Positions 27,297 through 34,827 of a stretch of 64,000 bases of DNA are shown here, in pieces. The first letter of the stretch is position 1, and every line of letters begins with the position of its first letter. This DNA is from [Clostridium] symbiosum. GTDB lineage: Bacteria > Bacillota > Clostridia > Lachnospirales > Lachnospiraceae. The stretch is from contig CP143946.1 in assembly GCA_036419695.1 (NCBI GenBank), forward strand, positions 4,086,001-4,150,000. The letters run 5' to 3'. The notes under the pieces are model-generated. The model was not told where the DNA came from. It saw nothing but the letters and a program-made list of their open reading frames with translations, and did no database searches. The position numbers and the translations under genes were made by a program.

Positions 27297-28397
27297 TTAA
27301 TACGCTACATTCTGGAGATCTTCGTAAATGCCTTCTCCCCATTGCTGTTCAAACTCCTGAATCACGGACTTTGCCTTTTCCCTGAAAGCGTCTTTATCCG
27401 CCTCACAGAGTTCCATTCCCTGGTCAAGCAGTTCCTTAAGCAGTGTTTCCTCCTGTTCCACACTCTCCTCACTCAGCTTCACACAGTATGCCTCCACCGT
27501 ATCCGTAAGCAGAACCCGCAGGGCTTCCGGAAGAGACTGATAGAAATCCTCATTGATGCATGGGTTGATCATCTGGACAACATGACCCGTATTGCTGAGG
27601 TACTTCTGGACTTCAAAGAACTTTGCGGTTGAAATCTGAACCAGTGGATTCTCCTGTCCATCTACTACATTCTGCTGAAGCGCCAGATAGACCTCACTGT
27701 ATGCCATCGGAGTCGGATTAGCCCCGAACGCCTTAAACTCCGCAATGCTGATCGGCTGATCCGGCACTCTTATCTTGAGGCCCTTTAAATCATCCGGAAC
27801 CGTCACTTTTTTCTTGGACGTCGTGATAAAACGGCTGCCCAGGTACAGGCTGCCGAGAGGCCTTACCCCGATTGTCTTTGCAGCGTCTTCCCAAATTTCC
27901 CTGCATACTTCACTCCTGGAAATTGCCTGCATATGGTCGTTGTTCTGAATCAGATACGGAGCGTCGAATACAAGAAGCGGCGCATACAGGTTGCCGACCT
28001 GGCCGGGCCCCAGGCAGGCCAGAGTCACGGTCCCCATGGAAACTCCATCTGTTAAGTCCTTCTCGCTTCCCAATGTACAGTTATGGTAATTCTTGACGAT
28101 AAAACGTCCTCCCGATTTTTCTTCAAGCTCTTTCGCCATCTCGTCCATTCCCTTGGCGAAATAATGTTCCGGCGCCCATACGGTTCCCAGCGTGATCTCA
28201 TACACCTTTCCGTCATCCGCCGCCTCTTTCTTCTCCGTCTCAGCCGCCGATGAACCTGCCTGCTCCGTGTTTTCACCCGTGTTCCCGCTTTGAGCCGCGC
28301 TCTGCGCCAGCTGGCTGTTTCCGGAACCTCCGCACCCGATAGTCGTCCCCGCCAATGCCGCCATTAAAAGAATTGATGCCAAACCTATTTTTCTCAT
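27297..28397 (-). CDS. dctP: TRAP transporter solute-binding lipoprotein DctP (cluster 2)
   Basis: About 366 residues beginning MRKIGLASILLMAALAGTTI with lipobox IGCGG, then a Ser/Gln/Glu-rich linker and the DctP fold: ITLGTVWAPEHYFAKGMDEM, GLKIRVPDQPISIAEFKAFG (substrate-carboxylate Arg) and VDGQENPLVQISTAKFFEVQ. The start at 28397 has a perfect AAGGAGGT; a 19-residue in-frame extension is not supported. It is the promoter-proximal gene of cluster 2, with an AT-rich upstream region carrying a DeoR-like operator. Confidence 0.93.
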   Translation of the reverse strand: MRKIGLASILLMAALAGTTIGCGGSGNSQLAQSAAQSGNTGENTEQAGSSAAETEKKEAADDGKVYEITLGTVWAPEHYFAKGMDEMAKELEEKSGGRFIVKNYHNCTLGSEKDLTDGVSMGTVTLACLGPGQVGNLYAPLLVFDAPYLIQNNDHMQAISRSEVCREIWEDAAKTIGVRPLGSLYLGSRFITTSKKKVTVPDDLKGLKIRVPDQPISIAEFKAFGANPTPMAYSEVYLALQQNVVDGQENPLVQISTAKFFEVQKYLSNTGHVVQMINPCINEDFYQSLPEALRVLLTDTVEAYCVKLSEESVEQEETLLKELLDQGMELCEADKDAFREKAKSVIQEFEQQWGEGIYEDLQNVAY

Positions 28398-28491
28398 TTT
28401 GTAACCTCCTTCTCTATTTACCCCGTTAATAAGATTGTAATTTAATGCTACCACATTATGGTTAACTTTTCAATATATATTTATTAACTTT

Positions 28492-28511
28492 TTGTTATTT
28501 TGTGGTAATAA
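28492..28511. promoter_or_regulatory. Candidate DeoR operator before cluster 2 dctP
   Basis: TTGTTATTTTGTGGTAATAA lies in the AT-rich control region of dctP. The related TTATTTTGGTAAAG (complement of 29988-30001, extended by GTGGTA) lies before the second DeoR gene. Shared words suggest a common site. The remainder of the gap 28398-28760 holds only AT-rich sequence and the terminator below. Confidence 0.45.
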
Positions 28512-28612
28512 TTTTAATCATATCATCATTTTTTATATTTATATTACCAGTAATTACCATTTTCCTCTGTTGCAGTGAAAATAGGACTGCCGATTCACGC
28601 TCTTTGGATATG

Positions 28613-28647
28613 GAAAAAGACCCACACCGGATAACCGGTGCAGGCCT
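28613..28647 (-). terminator. Terminator after the VOC/DeoR operon
   Basis: Minus strand: CACCGG-TTAT-CCGGTG stem, flanked by further partial pairs, then GGGTCTTTTTCC. It stands downstream of the VOC gene stop at 28761. Confidence 0.6.
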
Positions 28648-28760
28648 CAAACGCTTCAGACTGTTTATTTAATTTTATTCAAACCGTTTCGGCTATACCC
28701 CCGGCAAAACGGTCTGGCTTTCTTTCCGCAAAACGCATTCCGGGACACGGCGGCTTTCCC

Positions 28761-29123
28761 TTATCTCTGCTCAATAATTTCAAGGCTCACGCCGTCCGGA
28801 TCCTGAATAAAGAAAAACCGGGTAGAAGGATTCGGCTGGAAAGGTCCGCTGACAATTTCCACGCCGTGCCCCTTCATCTGCTCCATTGCCTGATCCAGGT
28901 TTTCCACGGAAAGTCCCAGGGAAGGTCCTCCGGCACATCCCGTATGTTCCGCATTCTTATCACAAATCAGCTCAATCTCCGCTGGACCGTCCGCCAGAAA
29001 CGCAATTTCCGTCTGTGGACCGCCTGGAAACCGGCGCACCAGCTTCATACCAACCACCGACTCGTAAAACCGGATGGAATCCTCCAGATTTTTCACATGA
29101 ATTGTTGCAAAAATAAACTTCAT
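28761..29123 (-). CDS. VOC/glyoxalase-superfamily protein
   Basis: 120 residues, one glyoxalase/VOC unit: MKFIFATIHVKNLEDSIRFY start, then GMKLVRRFPGG, EIELICDK with a possible metal Glu, GLSVENLDQAMEQMKGHGVE and the closing FFFIQDPDGVSLEIIEQ. Members isomerise or cleave small hydroxy or keto adducts, for example methylglyoxal hemithioacetal. Start 29123 follows GAAGGAGGGACG; a longer reading frame with an Arg-rich N-terminus has no RBS. It is 40 bp after the DeoR gene and probably handles a reactive by-product of cluster 2 (inference). Confidence 0.88.
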   Translation of the reverse strand: MKFIFATIHVKNLEDSIRFYESVVGMKLVRRFPGGPQTEIAFLADGPAEIELICDKNAEHTGCAGGPSLGLSVENLDQAMEQMKGHGVEIVSGPFQPNPSTRFFFIQDPDGVSLEIIEQR

Positions 29124-29163
29124 TCTATCGTCCCTCCTTCTGTCATCACACACAGCCGCCCCT

Positions 29164-29949
29164 TCACTGCGCCTGCTGCCGTTCCACTTCAATAATCCGG
29201 CTGCCGTTCTCTTTCATAGCACGGGAAATATCCTCCGGCGGAGCGGCGTCCGTAATCAGGCAGTCAATATCCTCCAGTCTGCAGAAACTCTTAATCGTCA
29301 CGCTGCCGAACTTTGTCTTGTCTACGAGAAGATACCTCTCCTTCGCCCATTCCACGGCAGTGGATTTATACGCAGTCTCAGACAAAATGGAATTCATCGC
29401 CCCAAATTCAACCGTCACGCCGGTGGCAGACAAAAACGCCTTTTTAAAATTAAAATTCCTCAGCATTCTGGCCGTCTGGTCGTCAATCCCGGTAAATGCC
29501 ATAATATCGCGATCCAGAATTCCCGAGAATACAATCACTTTCAAATTGTTTAAAGGAACCGCTTTCATAATAAAATCCAGGTTATTCGTCACCACCGTAA
29601 CATTCTTTTTATCATGAAGATAGTCCACAATCCGCCCCGTCGTGGAACCGGAATCCACAAAAACACTGTCCCCGTCCTCAATAAACTCCGCCGCCTTCCG
29701 GGCAATCTGCGCTTTTGCATCCGATTCAAGAGCCATCCTTGCATCGTAGCTGCTCTCCGGCAGGGAGGATGAAACGGAACTCACCCCTCCGTATACTTTT
29801 TTTAGCGCTCCTGCCTTCACCAGACCGTCCACATCTCTTCTGACCGTATTCTTGGAAATATCAAATTTTTCACAGAGTTCGTCGAGTGAAACGCTCCCGT
29901 TGTCCGCCACATATTTCTTAATCTCTTCGATACGTTTTTCTCTGACCAT
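29164..29949 (-). CDS. DeoR-family transcriptional regulator (cluster 2)
   Basis: 261 residues. The winged helix is MVREKRIEEIKKYVADNGSV through DELCEKFDISKNTVRRDVDG to KKVYGGV, and the sensor domain has VDSGSTTGRIVDYLH, VVTNNLDF, GFDTARM-like dimer contacts and LLVDKTKFG. It is the counterpart of the DeoR protein at 10520 and probably senses a phosphorylated intermediate of cluster 2. Its own upstream region holds CTTTACCAAAATAATACCAC (29988-30007), a likely autoregulatory site. Confidence 0.92.
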   Translation of the reverse strand: MVREKRIEEIKKYVADNGSVSLDELCEKFDISKNTVRRDVDGLVKAGALKKVYGGVSSVSSSLPESSYDARMALESDAKAQIARKAAEFIEDGDSVFVDSGSTTGRIVDYLHDKKNVTVVTNNLDFIMKAVPLNNLKVIVFSGILDRDIMAFTGIDDQTARMLRNFNFKKAFLSATGVTVEFGAMNSILSETAYKSTAVEWAKERYLLVDKTKFGSVTIKSFCRLEDIDCLITDAAPPEDISRAMKENGSRIIEVERQQAQ

Positions 29950-30039
29950 ACAATATACCGAATCCCTTCTGCAAAGTTAACAAATACTTTACCAAAATAA
30001 TACCACTGATTTGGGTATTTTACAACCGGTTTTTATTAA

Positions 30040-30476
30040 GGGGGGTGTTGGTTGGGGAATGAGAACGCGGGCGGGCGGATGGTATGGGATGGGGAGAGGG
30101 GGGTTGTGAGTCTTCAGTCCCGGATTTTAGGTTGTCGCGGGTGGGGAATCCGGGCAGAAAAAGTTCCTGCGGGAAACGCTTGCGCTCTTTGGAGTACATA
30201 ACGGTACTAACCTCGTGAAAAACCTCGGTAAGTGCCGATGAACTCCCAGGTTCCCTGCGGAATCTTTTTCTCCCGGATTCCCCACAGGAAGGTTATGGAC
30301 CGGGACTGAAGACACGAAGGTTGTCGCCATCCCGTTCCCCGGCCTGCGGCCGCTGATCTGTTCTATTCCTTCAGGTGGGATGAGGTATTGTCGCGGCCAC
30401 TACGTTCACTTCGGTGGATAAGGTATTGCCGCAGTCACCACGTTCACTCAAATGGATAAGGTATTGACGCGGCCTG
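30040..30476. repeat. Solo class II palindromic repeat (core 30109-30313)
   Basis: One class II hairpin unit without a class I partner. Core bounded by AGTCTTCAGTCCCGG and CCGGGACTGAAGAC; the inner arm TGGGGAATCCGGGcAGAAAAAG pairs with CTTTTTCTCCCGGATTCCCC-A. Beyond the core a segment of about 42 bp (GGTATTGTCGCGGCCACTAC and relatives, then GTTCACT..GGATAA) is repeated almost three times between 30390 and 30476. The repeat ends at the stop codon of the regulator gene (30477). Confidence 0.82.
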
Positions 30477-31817
30477 TTATCGATATTGGATTTTAATTTT
30501 GTAAAGATTCAGCGGTCTTCCCTTATTTCCGATTCTTTTTTGTCCTATCTTTTCCGCGTAACCGGCCTCGGTTAGAGCGGTTAGTACTCTGGTGGCGATG
30601 CGCAGTGAGAAGTCCTGTACCCTGACAAGATCCGTGGCCGTAAATTCGTCCGACTGTTCGGTCTGCATTGCCGCTATTACCCGGTATACGGTCTCTGATG
30701 ACAGATGGGATTGGTTCGCGATGTTTTCGACATAAGAGGCCGGAATTCCTGAAGCCGGTTTTTCGGCTGTGCTCTTGAGGGGCAGCGAATGGACTTCCTC
30801 TTTTTCATCAATATAGATACACGTATCCTGGCCGAGGCGGCTTCCGTAATCTCTGGCCTGCATTGCGTGGAGTCTGGCCCTGCCCAGCTCATCTCCAGAG
30901 CCGATGCTCACAAAGCCGCAGAATCCTGCTTTCTCCTCCAGGTAGCCCGGCAGATCGAAGTTTGTAAACTGATCCGTCATCTTCTGCACCTGCTCCGTAT
31001 TCAGGTATAATTCCACATCGGTAAAATCATCCTTCATAACCGGCTCCGCCCGGTGCATCCTGCAGTATTCCAGAATACTGCCCTTCAACGCCAGCATCTC
31101 CAGCTCCTGGTTGGAATTTTTCTTATTTCTCCATCGGGTGATATCGGGACTGATGCGGATAACGGCGGAAATATTGCGGCGCATCTTTTCCAGCCTGATA
31201 TTTTTTCCACACAGTTCCAGCGTCTGAATCATTGAATTTCTGCTTGGGTAGGAGTAATAGCACTTTACGTTTTCCCGGCCGAGCGCCTCCACCACACTGT
31301 GGAAATAGGTGATGACAAAGTTAAGCTTGCCCTCCCTGCACTGCCTTAAATATTTCTCAACAAGCCGGTTCTCCACCGCCTCCAGTTCCTGCTCCGAAAG
31401 CCCCACTAAGGAATTTTCAAACTCGGAAACCATCTCCGGCAGGCGGTCCTGCTCCAGCACCGTCTGCAGCATTTTCCCGTCGTCCAGGTAGTCAAGGCCA
31501 ATCCCTGCCGGATCGGTCCCTTCCCGTTTCAGTACCTGCTCCAGAAGAATTCTGTATGTGTTTTCCAGATTGCCGCCAAAGTACGCCTTGACGGAGTAGG
31601 GCGGCACGTCAATATCGCGCAGTGCGTTGAGCGGTACCGCGCCGCTGGTGATAAACCCGTCGTATTGGTCTTTATGATCCAGAAAGATTTTTTGAAGCTC
31701 TTTCAGCGTATTATAAGTGAAATAAGTCAGGCTGCAGTCCTTCTGCTCATTTCCCAGCTCATCCCGGCAATATGAGGCGAAGTGCTCCTGCAGCAGCAAT
31801 GCAATTTTATGATTCAT
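30477..31817 (-). CDS. Putative winged-helix transcriptional regulator, unknown ligand
   Basis: 446 residues, soluble, not recognised as a named family. Residues 1-170 look like a PrpR/substrate-sensing-like alpha/beta domain (FHS-type YDGFITSGAVPLNALRDIDV). The middle (about 170-340) is mixed, with CGFVSIGSGDELGRARLHAM resembling a degenerate nucleotide-cyclase fold. The C-terminal 90 residues form a likely winged helix (LSSETVYRVIAAMQTEQSDE, FTATDLVRVQDFSLRIATRV, then a basic GQKRIGNKGRPLNLYKI wing). RBS is weak before ATG 31817. Domain names here are impressions from pattern only. The stop codon abuts the solo repeat. Confidence 0.6.
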   Translation of the reverse strand: MNHKIALLLQEHFASYCRDELGNEQKDCSLTYFTYNTLKELQKIFLDHKDQYDGFITSGAVPLNALRDIDVPPYSVKAYFGGNLENTYRILLEQVLKREGTDPAGIGLDYLDDGKMLQTVLEQDRLPEMVSEFENSLVGLSEQELEAVENRLVEKYLRQCREGKLNFVITYFHSVVEALGRENVKCYYSYPSRNSMIQTLELCGKNIRLEKMRRNISAVIRISPDITRWRNKKNSNQELEMLALKGSILEYCRMHRAEPVMKDDFTDVELYLNTEQVQKMTDQFTNFDLPGYLEEKAGFCGFVSIGSGDELGRARLHAMQARDYGSRLGQDTCIYIDEKEEVHSLPLKSTAEKPASGIPASYVENIANQSHLSSETVYRVIAAMQTEQSDEFTATDLVRVQDFSLRIATRVLTALTEAGYAEKIGQKRIGNKGRPLNLYKIKIQYR

Positions 31818-32158
31818 AAATCTGATGAGAGCCTACGCCATACGCGGCGTTTAAGAGTGTGCTCTCCCTTCGGCCCTCTTCTCCCTTCCGGCAGCTTTCC
31901 TGCACATTGTCATAGAACATGCCAGTTCTAAAATCTCCGTCAATTTTCGTATACATATAGTATAGCATCCATAAACCCGTTAGGCAATCCCCCGGCGCCT
32001 CTCCCCTTTATCCCCGCGAAATAAATGAAAAAACAGAACATAAGCTTTTTATTTGCAAAATGCTTATACTTAACCGAATCGGGTCCATAATATATATATA
32101 ACAGTATCTGTTTTACCGGTATCGTTATTTCTGAGTATTATGAAAGGAACATAAATCT
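31818..32158. other. Intergenic stretch, nothing certain
   Basis: 341 bp, AT-rich from about 31930, with a TA-rich run at 32091-32100. It presumably holds promoters for the divergent regulator and the small ORF at 32159. I see no terminator or RNA structure I can support. Confidence 0.4.
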
Positions 32159-32248
32159 ATGTTGTTGGGTATTGTCTGTTTTCTGGCCGGCCTTTTATCC
32201 GGCTGTATTCTGACCTGTCTAATCGTTGCCGGAAAAAACAAGGGCTGA
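32159..32248 (+). CDS. Possible 29-residue membrane peptide
   Basis: ATG to TGA encodes MLLGIVCFLAGLLSGCILTC continuing LIVAGKNKG: one hydrophobic helix and a short basic tail, preceded by AAAGGAAC at workable spacing. This shape is common among tiny membrane proteins of Lachnospiraceae (DUF3789-like). It stands alone between divergent/convergent genes. Without comparison to relatives it stays a candidate. Confidence 0.45.
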   Translation: MLLGIVCFLAGLLSGCILTCLIVAGKNKG

Positions 32249-32280
32249 TTTCCCTCTCCGGCCGAAACGGCGCCGGTCCG

Positions 32281-33441
32281 TCACAGTTCTTCCCAGTTGG
32301 AAGGCCGGTTCCCATTAATCTGCTCCGCCAGCTTCTGTACCGCTGCCAGGTTGTCCGTGATCGGTATGGACTGTGGGCACCGCTCCATGCACTTGCCACA
32401 TTTAACGCAGTTGACGGCTCTTTCCTCCGGTTTCAGTTTGGAGTAGGCATTGTAAAACTGAAAATTGTCGCGTCCGGCCAGATACTGGTTGTAAGCGGCA
32501 AAAATTTTAGGGATGTTTACCTGTTTGGGACATTCCCGGCAATAGGCACAGCCGGTGCATGGGATCAATTTATTTTTCATGAAACTCTCCACCGCCTTCT
32601 CAACAGCCTGCTGCTCCCTCTTGTCAAACGGCTTCACGCCGGTCACAGCCGCCGCGTTATCGTCAATGACTGCCTCTGACTCCATCCCGCTTAGGACACA
32701 GAGTACGCCCGGTTTTGAGGCGGCAAACCGGATTGCCCATGAACCGGAGGACGCCTCGGGATGAACCTCCTTCAGGAATTTTGCCGATGATTCCGGCAGG
32801 GATATCAGCGTTCCCCCGCGGCTGGGTTCCATCACAACGCAGGGAAGTCCGTGGGACACCAGAATTTCATACTGCCCTTTCGCATCCTGCATCTCCCAAT
32901 CCAGATAATTCAGCTGGATCTGGGCAAAATCCCACCGGTGGTCCGTCACTATTTGTTCCAAAAGTTCCGGCGTATCGTGAAATGAAAACCCGAGATGCCT
33001 GATTTTTCCCTCTGCCTGGAATTGTTTCAATTTATCAAATACATGGAACTTCTCACAGACTGCATACTTAAGACGATCGAGAGAGTGTACCAGATAGAAA
33101 TCAAAATACTCCGTCCTGCAGCGCTCCAGCTGTTCATAGAAATAACGCTCCGTGTCTCCTTCTTCCTGAATCAGCCAAATCGGCAGCTTATCTGCCAGAT
33201 AATAGGTATCCCTCTGATATTTCCCCAAAGCCCGTGTCAAAACCTCCTCCGAACGGCCGCCATGATAGGAATAGGCCGTATCAAAATACGTGATTCCCCG
33301 GCTGACTGCATGATCGACAAGAGCCTGCACGCCTTCCTCTATTACCCTGTCCGGCTGATCATCCAGAACAGGAAACCTCATTCCGCCCAGACCCAGAAGG
33401 GATACCTTTTCCGGGATCGTTTCAAATCTTCTGTATTCCAT
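32281..33441 (-). CDS. Aldo/keto reductase with C-terminal ferredoxin domain
   Basis: About 386 residues. Residues 1-270 are an aldo/keto reductase barrel: LGLGGMRFPVL, GITYFDTAYSYHGGRSEEVL (Asp and catalytic Tyr), LADKLPIW (catalytic Lys) and FYLVHSLDRLKY (His). The tail has CTGCAYCRECPKQVNIP and CVKCGKCMERCPQSIPI, each with the spacing for a 4Fe-4S cluster. This fusion is widespread in anaerobes and may couple sugar or aldehyde reduction to ferredoxin. Start 33441 has AAGGAGAGGG; a 62-residue upstream extension is not supported. Confidence 0.88.
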   Translation of the reverse strand: MEYRRFETIPEKVSLLGLGGMRFPVLDDQPDRVIEEGVQALVDHAVSRGITYFDTAYSYHGGRSEEVLTRALGKYQRDTYYLADKLPIWLIQEEGDTERYFYEQLERCRTEYFDFYLVHSLDRLKYAVCEKFHVFDKLKQFQAEGKIRHLGFSFHDTPELLEQIVTDHRWDFAQIQLNYLDWEMQDAKGQYEILVSHGLPCVVMEPSRGGTLISLPESSAKFLKEVHPEASSGSWAIRFAASKPGVLCVLSGMESEAVIDDNAAAVTGVKPFDKREQQAVEKAVESFMKNKLIPCTGCAYCRECPKQVNIPKIFAAYNQYLAGRDNFQFYNAYSKLKPEERAVNCVKCGKCMERCPQSIPITDNLAAVQKLAEQINGNRPSNWEEL

Positions 33442-33738
33442 TTTTCCCTCTCCTTTATTCTTATATGATTTAAAATCATAATCTCCTGCTCCATCCGGGG
33501 CAGAACTGCAAAAATTTTCAATCTGCACAGGGCACCAACGGTGCAGAACGACAGACTGCAAAAAGCAGATTTTAAACAGCAAAAAGCTCCGGTAACCACA
33601 GATAACAAGTCTGACTTTATTATCCATGATTTGCCTGAGCTTTTCAATACATCCTTCCGATTTTTGGGCATCATCTTCCGTAACACCGGCACCTTATGGT
33701 TTTTGAACCTTTTATACTTTTGTATGATTAAAATATTT

Positions 33739-34656
33739 TTATTCCTCATCCTCCAGCAGATACGGCGTAACCTGATATACATAATAATTCAGCCAGTTGC
33801 TGTACAGCGTGTTAGACATATTTCTCCACTTCAGCACCGGGGGAGAGAACGGATCATTATTTTCATAATAATTGCACGGAACTTCCGGGTTCAGGTCCTT
33901 ATTCAGATCCCTGTGGTACTCGTTATTCAGCGTCATCCTGTCGTATTCGGGATGGCCCTGCATAAATATCTGTTTTCCGTCCCGGCTCATCACGAGGAAC
34001 ACGCCTGCTTCTTCCGACTTTGCCAGGATTACAAGCTCACTATGTTTTGCAATATCCTCCTCCCGCACTTCCGTATGGCGGGAATGAGGGCAGTAAAAAT
34101 AGTCATCGAGGCTCCTCACAAGCGGCACCTTGCGATCCAGGACCCTGTGGCGGTATACGCCGGACAGCTTGCTCTTCCGCTGGTATTTCGGGATACCGTA
34201 ATGATAATACAGCCCGGCCTGGGCCCCCCAGCAGATATGAAGCGTGGACGTCACATGGGTCTTGCTCCACTCCATGATCTTGGTGAGTTCTTCCCAGTAA
34301 TTGATTTCCTCGTACTCCATATTCTCGACAGGAGCGCCGGTGATAATCATTCCATCGTATTTCTTTCTTTTAATCTCATCAAAGGTAATATAAAATTTAT
34401 TTAAATGGCTTGCGGATGTATTCTTTGACGTATGGGAAGCCAGCATCAAAAAGGTGCAGTCCACCTGAAGCGGTGTATTGGACAGGGCTCGCAGGAGCTG
34501 GGTTTCCGTGTCCTCCTTAACGGGCATCAGATTCAGGATCAGGATTTCCAGGGGACGGATATCCTGGGTCATGGCTCTCTCCTCATCCATCACAAATATA
34601 TTCTCAGATTCCAGGATCACTTTAGCTGGAAGATCCTTTTGAATTTTAATCGGCAT
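33739..34656 (-). CDS. metA: Homoserine O-acetyltransferase (MetA family)
   Basis: 305 residues of the MetA family, first step of methionine synthesis. The catalytic Cys142 (ICWGAQAGLYYHYG), His235 and Glu237 (FMQGHPEYDR) are at the standard positions. Residue 111 is Glu (GAPVENMEYEE). In this family Glu111 goes with acetyl-CoA and Gly111 (as in E. coli) with succinyl-CoA, so acetyl transfer is predicted in spite of the usual name. ATG 34656 follows AAAGAGGTGGC. Single gene; I looked for but did not see a SAM riboswitch or T-box in 34657-34827. Confidence 0.93.
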   Translation of the reverse strand: MPIKIQKDLPAKVILESENIFVMDEERAMTQDIRPLEILILNLMPVKEDTETQLLRALSNTPLQVDCTFLMLASHTSKNTSASHLNKFYITFDEIKRKKYDGMIITGAPVENMEYEEINYWEELTKIMEWSKTHVTSTLHICWGAQAGLYYHYGIPKYQRKSKLSGVYRHRVLDRKVPLVRSLDDYFYCPHSRHTEVREEDIAKHSELVILAKSEEAGVFLVMSRDGKQIFMQGHPEYDRMTLNNEYHRDLNKDLNPEVPCNYYENNDPFSPPVLKWRNMSNTLYSNWLNYYVYQVTPYLLEDEE

Positions 34657-34827
34657 AAACAGCCACCTCTTTCTAAAAAGTCATTTCTGTATATCATTTT
34701 ACTGCAGATTGGACGAAAATTGTACTACAGCTTTCTGGTGTTTTGTATCATATCATATTTTAAACATAATTGCCAGTCCGCCTCATAAAATAGATAGAGA
34801 ACAGGACAAAAAAGGACTGAATCTATC

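Noticed and set aside
33442..33627. 62-residue N-terminal extension of the aldo/keto reductase, and similar extensions of dctP, pstC, DedA, VOC and the KES protein
   Set aside because: In each case the internal start has a strong RBS and the extension lacks family homology or would bury a signal peptide.
34657..34827. SAM riboswitch or T-box before metA
   Set aside because: I looked for conserved core words and a terminator/antiterminator pair and saw none.
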